Positions 1-8,150 are shown, numbered from the stretch's first letter. The stretch is DNA of 64,000 nucleotides from Arthrobacter globiformis (GCF_030818015.1 NZ_JAUSZX010000001.1:2480001-2544000); one strand, 5' to 3'. Translations and numbers: made by a program. Notes: generated by a model from the letters alone, not told the origin.

Positions 1-385
1 ACGGGGACGGGGCCGTTACCCCGGCAACACCGTTATGCAGTTCGAGATCAAAAGGCTCCCCTAAGGTCGGAGTGATGGGTGTAACCCCGACCGTTCGGAG
101 TGACTTTTGCACGTGTGCCCGGACGATTTCACTTGAGGACAGGTCATAGGTTCCCATAAGTGCCTGCAGCAGGACGTTGTACCGCTGCGTGCTCAGAACT
201 TTGGCCCCGCAGTCCACGCCGGACGATGCTGGGGCTGGTATCGGGGCCGGATCCCCCCGCACTGCACCTCGCCTCAGTACCTTTGCCGCAGTGAAACCAA
301 GGATGAGCGTTGCCAGCGCTGCAGCGGCGATTGCGGCCAGGACCCAGTAGGGAGGGCCGATGGCGAGTTCTGCGCGTGGGTCCAT
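1..385 (-). CDS. GrpE-like nucleotide exchange factor, 3' end outside window
   Basis: About 128 residues of a protein read leftward out of the window. It starts at an ATG behind AAGGAGG. A short N-terminus is followed by one hydrophobic segment (about residues 11-30) and an alanine/proline linker. The last visible part reads GVTPITPTLGEPFDLELHNG, which fits the GrpE C-terminal beta domain (glycine-x-x-phenylalanine-aspartate then histidine-asparagine). The gene follows the dynamin-like GTPase on the same strand with a 55-bp gap. Known context: many actinobacteria have an Hsp70-GrpE-GTPase-GTPase operon, so an Hsp70-like gene is expected just outside the window. The membrane anchor is unusual for classical GrpE, and the assignment rests on a partial sequence. 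Confidence 0.65.
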   Translation of the reverse strand, partial: MDPRAELAIGPPYWVLAAIAAAALATLILGFTAAKVLRRGAVRGDPAPIPAPASSGVDCGAKVLSTQRYNVLLQALMGTYDLSSSEIVRAHVQKSLRTVGVTPITPTLGEPFDLELHNGVAGVTAPSP

Positions 386-440
386 GTGTTCCTCCTTGAG
401 CTGCAGGTGGCAGTGCGAAGCTTGTTGCAGAAGGACTTGT

Positions 441-2288
441 TCAGGGGTGCCGGAGCTTGGCCAGGCTCGCGTCGATGTCCTCGAGTTGCTTTTCAACGAC
501 GGCTACCTCGTGCTTAAGGGCATCGATCCGCTGCTCGGACGCACGGGCAGAGAGCTGTTCCTGGGCCTGGCTCTCCTGGATCAGCTGCTGCAGCCGGGTG
601 GAGGATTCCTGCAGCTGGGCGCGATAAGTCACGACAATTTCCGGTTTCAACCGGCGCAACCGCGAGTCCAAGTAGTCCCCTATGGTGGCGCGCTCCGCCT
701 GCGCGAGTTTGGGAATTTCGGCCAAGAGGCGGCTCTTCTCCAGCATGTTCTGCCGGTAAAACCTGTTAACGGCGAACCATCCTCCCGCTCCCGCCACGGC
801 AAACGGGACAGTTAAGGCAGCCACCGGCAAGCCAAGCACGGTGGCGCCCACGCCCAGAGCAGGAAGAATGCCGGCGACGGACCTTCCCATGGTCGATCCC
901 ATGACAAAAGACATGGCTACTGTGGGGTCGAATCCCGTGTGATGCTTTTCGCTGCCCATATGGGGCGTGTCCGCGGGCCGCTCCCCACGGCTCAGGAGTT
1001 CGTTGAGTACGTCGGGCAGAGGGATTTCCCGGAACAACCCGTGCAGCAGCTGCCCAAGCTGTTCCTCGGCTTCATCGATAAGCTCTGCGCGGAGTACCAG
1101 GAGTTCGGCGAAGACGTCGCTTGTGAACTGTTGCGTGATCCTGCCCATCCGTAAAGTTCGCATCGCCTGGATACGGTTTCTCCATTGCGTGGCCCAGCCG
1201 TCAAGCTCTGAGGCTGCTTTGCGCATAACACCGGCCCGCAACTCCCCGAGGTCCCGCTCCAGATCCAAGGTCCACCGCTGCTGTTGTTCTTTCAGTTCGG
1301 AAAGCCTTTGACGTTGCGTCACCATTTCGGCCCGGGCCTCAGCAGGAGCATTGGCGATGGCGAGTCGGGTCAGTAAGGAGGTGCGGTGAGTGTCCAAGGC
1401 AGTGCGCGCGATACGGAGGGCGTTGGCCGTGGGGGCGGCACCAGCGCGGGCAAGGTCCTGTTTCAGGGATTTCAGCAACCCTGGCAGTCCGGAGGCACTC
1501 AGGAGTTCCTCGCGCTTGGACGGATCCGGCACGGAGTTCGCTGCATTGGCGATAACGGTCGAGACGCCGATGACAAATGATGGGGCCAACCTTGGAATAC
1601 GGGCACTGAGTAGTGCGGCGTTTCCTGCCACAACTTCCCGCCAGGAACTTGGGTATAGATCGGTTTTGGTGACGACCACCCCGATGGTTTCGACCCGGGT
1701 GGAGCACTGCTCCAGGTACTCAATCTCGGCGCTGGAGAGCAGCGCACCGGCATCGGTGACAAATGTGGCGATGGCTGCGGCTTCGAGAATCCTGAGGTTC
1801 AACACTGACGGGGGTGCCGTCAAGCCTCCTGGACTGGGGGCGTCAAGGAGTACCACGTCCGCCAGCAACCCCTGGCGTGTTTCTAATTCAACGCCTATGG
1901 GGTCTACCGCGTCCGTTCCTGATCCCGAACGTGAGCCATCAGGGTAGATCCATACGGGACCAGATTTAGTGCCTTCCTTCTTGGGTGGAACTACCCACCT
2001 GTAGAGTAGCTGCCCTGATCCGCTTGCGTGGATGTCGGGCAGGTCACCGGCCAGCAAATCGACTAATGAGGATTTGCCTCGCCCGCTTTCGCCGACAAAG
2101 ACGACGACGGGGGTGCCTGTCGAACCGGTAGCCTGACGGATGACCTGGTCGGCAGCTTCCGCATGTCCTGCCGTCCGAAGCAAGCGGGTGGCGGTGCTGA
2201 GCACAGTTCTTGCCGAGTTCAGGGTGGCAAGCTGGCCCGTTTCATAAGAGGTCATCGCCGCCGCCTGGAATGCCATCGCCGTCGTCAT
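441..2288 (-). CDS. Dynamin-like GTPase with C-terminal membrane hairpin
   Basis: A 615-residue protein of the bacterial dynamin-like/IniA type. The G1 loop GESGRGKSS lies near residue 66, a degenerate G3 (DAPSPGG) and G4 (TKTD) follow, then long helices, a strongly hydrophobic hairpin near residues 475-515 and a C-terminal coiled coil. This layout fits a GTPase that binds and remodels the cytoplasmic membrane. The start is uncertain: the frame is open to an ATG at 2387, but 2288 has a GAGGG ribosome site and 2252 would overlap the stop of the upstream acidic gene by 11 bp. The segment 2289-2387 encodes threonine-rich low-complexity sequence and probably belongs only to the acidic gene. Same operon as the GrpE-like gene. 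Confidence 0.85.
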   Translation of the reverse strand: MTTAMAFQAAAMTSYETGQLATLNSARTVLSTATRLLRTAGHAEAADQVIRQATGSTGTPVVVFVGESGRGKSSLVDLLAGDLPDIHASGSGQLLYRWVVPPKKEGTKSGPVWIYPDGSRSGSGTDAVDPIGVELETRQGLLADVVLLDAPSPGGLTAPPSVLNLRILEAAAIATFVTDAGALLSSAEIEYLEQCSTRVETIGVVVTKTDLYPSSWREVVAGNAALLSARIPRLAPSFVIGVSTVIANAANSVPDPSKREELLSASGLPGLLKSLKQDLARAGAAPTANALRIARTALDTHRTSLLTRLAIANAPAEARAEMVTQRQRLSELKEQQQRWTLDLERDLGELRAGVMRKAASELDGWATQWRNRIQAMRTLRMGRITQQFTSDVFAELLVLRAELIDEAEEQLGQLLHGLFREIPLPDVLNELLSRGERPADTPHMGSEKHHTGFDPTVAMSFVMGSTMGRSVAGILPALGVGATVLGLPVAALTVPFAVAGAGGWFAVNRFYRQNMLEKSRLLAEIPKLAQAERATIGDYLDSRLRRLKPEIVVTYRAQLQESSTRLQQLIQESQAQEQLSARASEQRIDALKHEVAVVEKQLEDIDASLAKLRHP

Positions 2289-2565
2289 CGCCGCCCTCGA
2301 CTGCGTCGCGGTCGTGTCCTTGCCTGTTGTCCCAGTCAGGGGTCCCCGAGTCGTTGTCGTGGGTTGCGTCGGAATGGTCCTCATCACCGCTCATAGCCAG
2401 AATGCCTGCATCTTCTGGCCCTGACACGACAGCTCCGGCGGATGGGTCGTCCTGGGCGCTGTCCTGTTCCGCTGCGGCATAGACGGCGTCAACGGCGCGT
2501 TCCCAAACCGACTCCGGGGGACCATCGGGAACCAGGAACATCTCTTTGAAGTTTATTTCAGGCAT
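2242..2565 (-). CDS. Small acidic protein, first gene of GTPase operon
   Basis: A 107-residue protein beginning MPEINFKEMFLVPDGPPESVW, with an ordered helical N-terminus and a highly acidic tail rich in Asp and Gly. It overlaps the start of the dynamin-like GTPase gene, which suggests translational coupling. No recognised domain. Alternative ATG codons lie 9 and 18 bp upstream. The ordered N-terminus supports a real gene; the low-complexity tail could be partly an artefact of the overlap. It diverges from the sigma-factor gene at 2688. Confidence 0.55.
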   Translation of the reverse strand: MPEINFKEMFLVPDGPPESVWERAVDAVYAAAEQDSAQDDPSAGAVVSGPEDAGILAMSGDEDHSDATHDNDSGTPDWDNRQGHDRDAVEGGDDDGDGIPGGGDDLL

Positions 2566-2627
2566 GGCGTGACTCATTTCCAAGAATTTGTTGCGTATGG
2601 GTGGTTTGGCACTGCGGTCAGGTTTAA

Positions 2628-2665
2628 AGTGGGCGTACTATCGGCTAGTGCGGGGGGCACTGCGA
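2628..2665 (+). promoter_or_regulatory. Conserved leader/promoter element of sigma gene 1
   Basis: A 38-bp block matching the block at 5707-5744 before the second sigma gene at 34 of 38 positions. It contains CGTA-x-TA-x-CGGCTAG and a G6 run followed by CAC-x-GCGA. The CGTA core resembles an ECF -10 element, but no clear -35 is seen. It also lies in the divergent leader of the acidic protein/GTPase operon. Likely a shared promoter or regulator site. Confidence 0.55.
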
Positions 2666-2687
2666 TCTGGACCCAAATGGGGGAATT

Positions 2688-3215
2688 ATGGACGCAGACC
2701 CGGCCCGGATGCTGCTTATGGACGCGGCGATCGGGGGAGACGCCCGAGCATTTGAAAGATTGGCGGAGCAGCACAGGACCATGATCTGGTCCGTTTGCCT
2801 GCGGATCACCGGCAATACCTACGACGCCGAAGATGCCCTTCAGGACACGCTGCTGGCGGCTTGGCGCGGCATTGGACGATTTCGGCGCGATTCCAGCTTC
2901 GGGACGTGGATTTACCGGATCGCGGCCAACGCGGCACTGGCAATCATTCGCGCGAGACGGAGCACCGACGAGATCTCCGAAGCGTTCGCTCCGGAACGGG
3001 ACTTCGCCGAGAAACTCGCGGACGCCGATCTCGTACAGCGGACGATGAAGTCCATCCCGGAAGATCTCCGAGTGGCTCTGATACTGCGCGAATTGTGCGA
3101 CTTCACGTATGAGCAGGTCGCAGAGTACCAGGGCGTGGGCCTGGCCACTGTGAAGACAAGAATTAACCGCGCCCGTCACGCCTTCGAGCAGGCGCTTACC
3201 ACGGGCATTCTCTGA
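2688..3215 (+). CDS. ECF RNA polymerase sigma factor (paralogue 1)
   Basis: A 175-residue group 4 sigma factor. Region 2 shows TYDAEDALQDT and the -10 reading segment FGTWIYRIAANAALA; region 4 is TYEQVAEYQGVGLATVKTR, a typical helix-turn-helix for the -35 element. Start ATG behind GGGGGAA. There is no adjacent anti-sigma gene: the gene stands alone between two GTPase transcription units, divergent from one and convergent with the other (12 bp between stops). A close paralogue lies at 5766-6296, and both share the leader described separately. Its target promoter is not shown by the sequence, but GGAAC-N18-CTCTAAT sites nearby are candidates. Confidence 0.93.
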   Translation: MDADPARMLLMDAAIGGDARAFERLAEQHRTMIWSVCLRITGNTYDAEDALQDTLLAAWRGIGRFRRDSSFGTWIYRIAANAALAIIRARRSTDEISEAFAPERDFAEKLADADLVQRTMKSIPEDLRVALILRELCDFTYEQVAEYQGVGLATVKTRINRARHAFEQALTTGIL

Positions 3216-3226
3216 TTCAGGGCCAC

Positions 3227-4654
3227 TCATGCCAGAGTCCTCGCCGCGCCAGAGCGAATGAGCAGTGATCGGGCGATCACCCTGGCGGCACGCGCCTCAG
3301 CCCCCGTGGATGCCGTACCGGCCATAGCCTGGTAACGCGATGCCAGTTCCAGGAAGTTTTTCACTTCCGGTGCTTCCGCAGAAGCAGCCGGCGCCCACGA
3401 ATCTGAGCGCCGCAGCCCCTCTAATACCGGGATCAGGTCGTGCTTCGGATCGGACGCACGCAGCAAAGCCAGCGCAGCTTCTTCCTGCAATGGGTGAAAA
3501 GCAGGCGCGTGCCTTGCCGCTTCAACCAGGCGACGCACCTCCGGCGGCCAGGACTGGCCGCGTGCCGCGGCCATCAGCCCGGAAAGCATGTCCTCGACCC
3601 TCTCACTTTCGACAGGCCCGGTGACCGAGGCTTGCAGGGCACGCTCAAGCTGGGCAAGCCCTGACCGCTCGTACAGCCAGTCAGCAAGATGGCCGGCAGA
3701 ACTGCACTGTTCCCTTCCGTGCCGTACCCCGTAGGGTCCGATCAGCTCCGTGAGGCGCCGAAAGTCTTCCATGGCCACGCCCCGGGGAGGACCAAGGTGT
3801 TCGGCGAACTGCAGCTGAGTTTCATCGGCGCCTTGAAGCAGACGAAGGTTCCGCACATCCTGTTCCCGCAGCGCCCCTGTCCTCACGGTTTCGGCGAGCA
3901 ATCCGGAGACCGGAAGCACCGTTTCGAGCTGAGGCATCGTCCGGGCGAGCTCGGCTGCCGCCTTCTTAGCTGTCTCCACCGGTTCCGCGTTGCTCCAGGG
4001 ACCTCCTCCGTGATTGTCAGCATGCGCGATGATACCGATGACAGGCAGCGATCCACGCGCCGCCAGGTTGCCGTGGCGCTCCCTGAACCTGGCAATAAAG
4101 TCTTCATCGTCCGGGCGGAACGAGTCCCGGACGAGATACAGCAGAGCATCTGGGCTGTCCTGCCAATCCCGGTCGCCCAGCAACCACGACTCGGTCCTGC
4201 CGGAGTTCTCTGTCGCCGCCGAGGCGAGGCCGGGCGTGTCGACGACGGTAGCAAACCGCAGGGTGGCGGCCTGCAAATAGAGCCTCAGGCAATCAACGGC
4301 TTCCTGCCGGAGATCTTCAAGGACTGGCCCCGTGCGGCCGAACGGAATAGGCACCACTTCACCGGCATCCAGCACAGCTTCCGCCCGGGCCGGTGCACCA
4401 TATGCATAGCAACAAACCAGGGCCGTGGTTTCTTGGGCGGAGGTCGGTGCCCACTTTTCACCAATCAGACTGTTCACCAAGGTTGACTTGCCAGTATTCA
4501 CCCGGCCAGTCACCGCAATGATGGCCGGCCTCCTGAGCGCCCTTCTGAATACGTCAATCGTTTGCGCCCCGGACGGGCCTAGCAGCACGGTGATCTCGTC
4601 CAACAACTGCTCCGCGCTGGACCGCAGGCCGGGATAACTGGCCGGAGCTTCCAT
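3227..4654 (-). CDS. Dynamin-like GTPase 2
   Basis: A 475-residue GTPase. P-loop GRVNTGKST near residue 53, a G2 threonine region (SAQETTALV), G3 DTPGLAS and an unusual G4 (IAHAD in place of NKxD). No clear transmembrane hairpin is seen, unlike the first GTPase, so it may act as the soluble partner, as in paired bacterial dynamin-like proteins. The ATG at 4654 has GGAGGA at good spacing; the frame is open to 4684. Upstream on its strand lies GGAAC-N18-ATCAAAT, a relative of the GGAAC-N18-CTCTAAT promoters, placed back to back with the promoter of the EF-hand-like gene. Confidence 0.85.
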   Translation of the reverse strand: MEAPASYPGLRSSAEQLLDEITVLLGPSGAQTIDVFRRALRRPAIIAVTGRVNTGKSTLVNSLIGEKWAPTSAQETTALVCCYAYGAPARAEAVLDAGEVVPIPFGRTGPVLEDLRQEAVDCLRLYLQAATLRFATVVDTPGLASAATENSGRTESWLLGDRDWQDSPDALLYLVRDSFRPDDEDFIARFRERHGNLAARGSLPVIGIIAHADNHGGGPWSNAEPVETAKKAAAELARTMPQLETVLPVSGLLAETVRTGALREQDVRNLRLLQGADETQLQFAEHLGPPRGVAMEDFRRLTELIGPYGVRHGREQCSSAGHLADWLYERSGLAQLERALQASVTGPVESERVEDMLSGLMAAARGQSWPPEVRRLVEAARHAPAFHPLQEEAALALLRASDPKHDLIPVLEGLRRSDSWAPAASAEAPEVKNFLELASRYQAMAGTASTGAEARAARVIARSLLIRSGAARTLA

Positions 4655-4688
4655 TGCCAATCCTCCTTCCGGACTGAACCCCATGCCA

Positions 4689-4718
4689 ATTTGATGCTGC
4701 GGTCATCGAGAATGTTCC
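4689..4718 (-). promoter_or_regulatory. ECF-type promoter before GTPase 2 (weaker match)
   Basis: On the minus strand GGGGAACATTC is followed, 18 bases after GGAAC, by ATCAAAT. The -35 half is identical to that of the site at 11833; the -10 half differs from CTCTAAT at three of seven positions. It lies 35 bp before the GTPase start. Confidence 0.45.
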
Positions 4719-4740
4719 CCAAAGATCCAACTTTTTGGGA

Positions 4741-4770
4741 GGAACTTTTCAGAGGTCCTTGGCCTCTAAT
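4741..4770 (+). promoter_or_regulatory. ECF-type promoter GGAAC-N18-CTCTAAT
   Basis: GGAACTTTT at 4741 and CTCTAAT at 4764-4770, with exactly 18 bases between GGAAC and CTCTAAT. It lies 52 bp before the EF-hand-like gene. The same hexamers and spacing recur at 10135-10164, 11609-11638 and 11833-11862. Confidence 0.7.
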
Positions 4771-4821
4771 GCACATCAACAAATTCCGGAAGCCCCCTTC
4801 CGCCTAAGCAAGGAGACCATC

Positions 4822-5037
4822 ATGAGCACAGAAACCATCATTGGCTACGTCGTATACACCGCAGACTCCAGCGGCAATGGCAAGACCGATACCTATGCCG
4901 TGGACACCGACGGCAACGGGCTGCCCGACACCTACTGGTTCGACCTGAACGAGAACAACTACTACGAAACCATCGGTTACGACCCCAACGAGGACGGCTG
5001 GATCGATGGGTACGACGTGGGGCTAGGCCTTGCCTAA
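4822..5037 (+). CDS. Small EF-hand-like Asp/Asn-rich protein
   Basis: A 71-residue protein starting MSTETIIGYVVYTADSSGNG behind AAGGAGACC. It is a run of D-x-[DN]-G-[NK]-G-type loops: DSSGNGKTD, DTDGNGLPD, DLNENNYYE and DPNEDGWID. These resemble calcium-binding EF-hand or dockerin loops, each followed by aromatic residues. No signal peptide, so cytoplasmic unless exported by another route. The family is not recognised. It has its own strong ECF-type promoter and a terminator and lies next to the dynamin-like GTPase, so a role with that system is inferred. Confidence 0.8.
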   Translation: MSTETIIGYVVYTADSSGNGKTDTYAVDTDGNGLPDTYWFDLNENNYYETIGYDPNEDGWIDGYDVGLGLA

Positions 5038-5098
5038 CTAAAAACCCGACCCCTTGGCATAAGCGAACGGCGGGCACACCATTCCCACCCTTCTTCGC

Positions 5099-5129
5099 GG
5101 CCCCTCCGGTGCTTCCAATCGGAGGGGCC
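5099..5129 (+). terminator. Intrinsic terminator after EF-hand-like gene
   Basis: Perfect 10-bp inverted repeat GGCCCCTCCG/CGGAGGGGCC with an 11-base loop, 60 bp after the stop. The following T tract is weak (ATTTG). Confidence 0.65.
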
Positions 5130-5416
5130 ATTTGCCGCCACGACGGCCCAGCGCTGAAGCAGTCCCTCACATCTCGAACAGTCACCGAAACGGGGGGGTG
5201 AGTGACTTGATCGCAATGCGCATCCGTCCCGCAGGAGGTGGCTCCGATGATGTCGCGAGAAGGAGGCAGAAACGTCTCACCTCCAAATTAGGCGCGGGCC
5301 CGGCCTGTGCGCGCATGCGGAAAGAAAAGGGGCCCTCATCGGGGCGGCATGGTCCTCTGGCGTGGGCAAGGCTTCCGGACCAAATGCCGGGTTCCGCTAA
5401 GCGGGATGCAGGAGCT
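5130..5416. other. Intergenic, no supported gene
   Basis: Only short frames with arginine/proline-rich translation are present. No RNA gene or clear repeat was seen. Confidence 0.5.
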
Positions 5417-5635
5417 TTACCGACCTGATCGTCTCTGGGCTTGAAGGAACCCAATCACTCTGACCCGGCCGAGTAAAATGTCCAGGACGTTGGAAACAGT
5501 GTCCATGGCAAAAATGGCGAGGGCGATACCACCCGCGGCAAGCAGCGCCCAAACAACCAGTGACACTTTTACATCCTCCAAGTGGCTCGGTCCCATGGGG
5601 CCGGCCAGAAAAGTCAACCAATTCTCTGCCCTCAT
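5417..5635 (-). CDS. Small membrane protein
   Basis: A 72-residue protein with one or two hydrophobic segments (KVSLVVWALLAAGGIALAIF and a second, weaker one) and a basic C-terminus. Divergent from the second sigma gene. No family recognised. Start ATG lacks a strong ribosome site, so confidence is moderate. Confidence 0.45.
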   Translation of the reverse strand: MRAENWLTFLAGPMGPSHLEDVKVSLVVWALLAAGGIALAIFAMDTVSNVLDILLGRVRVIGFLQAQRRSGR

Positions 5636-5706
5636 CGTCTCGGGCCCGGAGGGCGCGGCCTATTCCCCGTGTTGCAAGTGTGGTCGAGCATTTCGCCAGG
5701 GTCTAT

Positions 5707-5744
5707 AGTGGCCGTAATACCGGCTAGTGCGGGGGGCACGGCGA
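5707..5744 (+). promoter_or_regulatory. Conserved leader/promoter element of sigma gene 2
   Basis: Matches the 38-bp block at 2628-2665 at 34 of 38 positions, at the same distance (22 bp) from the start codon. The two sigma genes therefore share regulation or arose from a duplication that included the leader. Confidence 0.55.
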
Positions 5745-5765
5745 CCTTACCCAGGTGGGGGACGC

Positions 5766-6296
5766 ATGGACGCGACCGTAGCCCAGAGGCGCCAGCTTGA
5801 GGCGGCAATAAGCGGTGATGTGAGTGCCTTTGAGGCTCTAACCAGGGAGTCTCGGGCCATGATCTGGTCTGTATGCCTGAGGATCACCGGGAACACCTAC
5901 GATGCCGAAGACGCCCTTCAGGACACCCTGGTGGCCGCGTGGCGGGGCATACAGCAATTTCGCCGCGAATACGGTTTCGGGACCTGGATCTACAGGATTG
6001 CGGCAGACTCGGCGTTGGCTATCCTCCGAGCCAGGCGGCCAACGGAGGTCGAGGTTGATGAAACTTACTCTCCTGAACGTAACTTCGCGGAACAGCTCGC
6101 CGAAGCTGATCTCGTCCAGCGGGCGCTGAACACTATGCCGACGGATCTCCGTGTGGCCCTTGTGCTGCGGGAGCTGTGTGACTACACGTATGCTCAGATC
6201 GGTGACTATCAGGGCGTGGGCGTGCCCACAGTGAAGAGCAGGATTGCCAGGGGCAGGCAGGCTTTCGAGGCCATCGTGACCTCTGGTACTTCCTGA
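5766..6296 (+). CDS. ECF RNA polymerase sigma factor (paralogue 2)
   Basis: A 176-residue sigma-70 family protein closely similar to the one at 2688: MIWSVCLRITGNTYDAEDAL is identical in both, and region 4 (TYAQIGDYQGVGVPTVKSR) is also close. Start ATG at 5766 behind GTGGGGGA, chosen to match the paralogue (both begin MDA). No anti-sigma neighbour. Differences in region 4.2 (VPTVKSRIARGRQ versus LATVKTRINRARH) leave room for related but distinct -35 preferences. Confidence 0.92.
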   Translation: MDATVAQRRQLEAAISGDVSAFEALTRESRAMIWSVCLRITGNTYDAEDALQDTLVAAWRGIQQFRREYGFGTWIYRIAADSALAILRARRPTEVEVDETYSPERNFAEQLAEADLVQRALNTMPTDLRVALVLRELCDYTYAQIGDYQGVGVPTVKSRIARGRQAFEAIVTSGTS

Positions 6297-6409
6297 TGCG
6301 TGCGCCGACCATACCTGGCTCTTCTGAGCTGCCCGCAACCAGCAGGCACCCTTGCGCCTAAAGGGTCCGCCCCGCCCCGACGACCTCGCGCGGTGACCCA
6401 TCTCTCCAG

Positions 6410-6434
6410 TTTGTCCCGCAACCTCTGGGACAAA
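6410..6434. repeat. Inverted repeat before resolvase remnant
   Basis: TTTGTCCC and GGGACAAA separated by 9 bases, 72 bp before the broken recombinase start. It could be part of a res-type recombination site or a simple terminator for the sigma gene. Confidence 0.35.
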
Positions 6435-6505
6435 ATGCCGATGCTAGGTCCTCTCCGTGCTTGGCAGATTCTGCTCACACGCCGTTGCGAGACATAGAGG
6501 CTGTC

Positions 6506-6640
6506 ATGGCGCGCAAGCTCATCGGATACACCCGGGTCTTAACCAAGAGATGAGAGAACAACCCGCAGATCCAAGATCTGCCGGTCTTTGCGGCCAAAGG
6601 CTAGATTCGGGTGCAGTTGGATACTAGCGGTCAAGCTTCC
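6506..6640 (+). pseudogene. Serine recombinase (resolvase/invertase) N-terminal remnant
   Basis: ATG followed by MARKLIGYTRVLTKR then a stop; the same frame continues ENNPQIQDL, AAKG, stop, RVQLDTSG. This matches the start of resolvase/invertase proteins (Y-x-R-V-S-T followed by Q-NP-LQ and the turn before the SG motif). The catalytic serine position has become leucine, and two in-frame stops are present. A decayed mobile-element gene. Confidence 0.6.
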
Positions 6641-7423
6641 CGCTCATCCCTGCACCCAGGAATGCCAAAGCCAATCAAGGGCAGGCCGTAAACAAGCACG
6701 GCTGTCCTTTCCATCCAACTGGACGCAGCCCAAGGCCCTGAATAATGGTCGGGCCACGCGCTACTAGCAACTTCATGGTCAAAAACGGCGTGGCATGGTG
6801 ACCATTCACGTGTTCGACAAGAATCATCCCTTCGTTCCGACCACCCATGGTTGACGCGCAGCTCGTCTCACAACCACTTCGGGCGGCGTCCGCGTCGGAG
6901 TCGGAGATAGTTCTGCACTCCGACAAAGCCGCGCAGGCACTGGAAGAACTGCGCGGCAAGGGATTCAACCAGTTCGGCTGGGAGGGGCGGCCCGGAGATG
7001 AGGAACGTCCTCTCGGAACGTCATCCGGATCTTGGCCACGACCACCGACTTTCACTGTTGATCTGGGCGCGCGGCGCCAGGTTGTCCTGCCGTGGCCGGA
7101 GGTCGTGTGGTGAGTGGGTTGGAGCAGGATTGCACTACCTGTAACTGCACACGCTGACCACATAAGTTCCAGTCAGTATTACCGGTGTAGTGCCGACTCA
7201 GAGATTGACTTACTTTTTTGACGAGCCCCGTGTAGTTAGCGACGGCCGCCAGAAAACGTGGACCGGGGAAATCACGGAGTAAATCTCTATCTAGGCACAA
7301 GACAAACGGCCAACCCACTTGGAGCTGGCCGTCGATCCCTTTGACTGAAAGACTCAATTAGCGCCATTGCTAGCCCATTCGTGCCGGGCCAGCGACCTAG
7401 TGCCTGGCTAGTTCAGTGCGCTT
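6641..7423. other. Gene-poor stretch, no supported gene
   Basis: Open frames of 88-162 codons exist on both strands, but none shows a recognisable domain or a good ribosome site. A 7-bp inverted repeat ACGGCCA/TGGCCGT at 7306-7332 could terminate the secreted-protein gene on the minus strand. Probably old insertion-element debris. Confidence 0.4.
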
Positions 7424-7930
7424 CTATACAACGATCGGACCGTTATCGAGGACGCAGGTGTCCTGGCCGGTGGCAGTGCCATCAAGAGTGGAAAACCAGC
7501 CGTCGTTGACGTAGACCCATTGCCCTTGGTCTGCGCGCCAGAAGTGGTTATATACCCTGATCTGGAGTCGCCCGGTCCCATTCATGGCCGCCACTGTGGA
7601 GTACTGCGTGTTGCCATCGGAGTCGTACCAGGGGCCAGCCGTGACGAAGACGCTGTCTGCAACGTTCTTGAGGTAGGGGCTCCGGAAAGCAGCCTCCCAT
7701 TGGCTCGTAGCTGTGTTGTAGGACTGCACTTCGGCTTGCCAAAGAACCTCACCTGAGATGGGCACATTGGTGGGTGCATCAATGATGACGCCATGGGCGA
7801 CGCAGGTCATGGCGTTTGGCCGGCCATAGGGTGAGACGGCCAGAGCCTGGGAGGATGCAACCGTAGACATTATCAAGGCAAAGGCAACGGCAGCGAAGAA
7901 TGCAAACATTTTTTTAATCCAATTGCGCAT
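7424..7930 (-). CDS. Secreted protein of unknown function
   Basis: A 168-residue protein with a clear Sec signal peptide (basic MRNWIKK, hydrophobic core, cleavage after a motif like SQALA). The mature part is rich in Trp, Tyr and Asn and contains two cysteines, about 120 residues apart, that could form a disulfide. No family recognised. It looks like a small beta-rich extracellular domain. A possible ECF-like promoter (GGAAC-N18-CTCTGGT) lies at 8066-8095 on the same strand, 135 bp upstream. Confidence 0.75.
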   Translation of the reverse strand: MRNWIKKMFAFFAAVAFALIMSTVASSQALAVSPYGRPNAMTCVAHGVIIDAPTNVPISGEVLWQAEVQSYNTATSQWEAAFRSPYLKNVADSVFVTAGPWYDSDGNTQYSTVAAMNGTGRLQIRVYNHFWRADQGQWVYVNDGWFSTLDGTATGQDTCVLDNGPIVV

Positions 7931-8150
7931 GGGATGAACTTTTCGTGTAGAGGTGGAGAAGAGTTGCGCACATTTCAGAGTTCAGTGAAGTTAGGGGTCA
8001 TGCGACCTGGATCAGCTGGCCTCAGTAGTGAGAAACTGACTCCCTGATTCCGTTTATGCTTACTTACCAGAGGGTGGGATCCCTCGGATAGTTCCTTGAG
8101 GAGCTTGGAATACTGCAGAACATTTCTGTGCTGGTTGGCACAGGCCAGCC

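Noticed and set aside
360..815. Plus-strand frame of 151 codons
   Set aside because: Antisense to the dynamin-like GTPase and GrpE-like genes; no ribosome site and arginine/serine-biased translation.
6675..7163. Minus-strand frame of 162 codons
   Set aside because: No family, no ribosome site; Arg/Ser/Pro-rich shadow in a decayed area.
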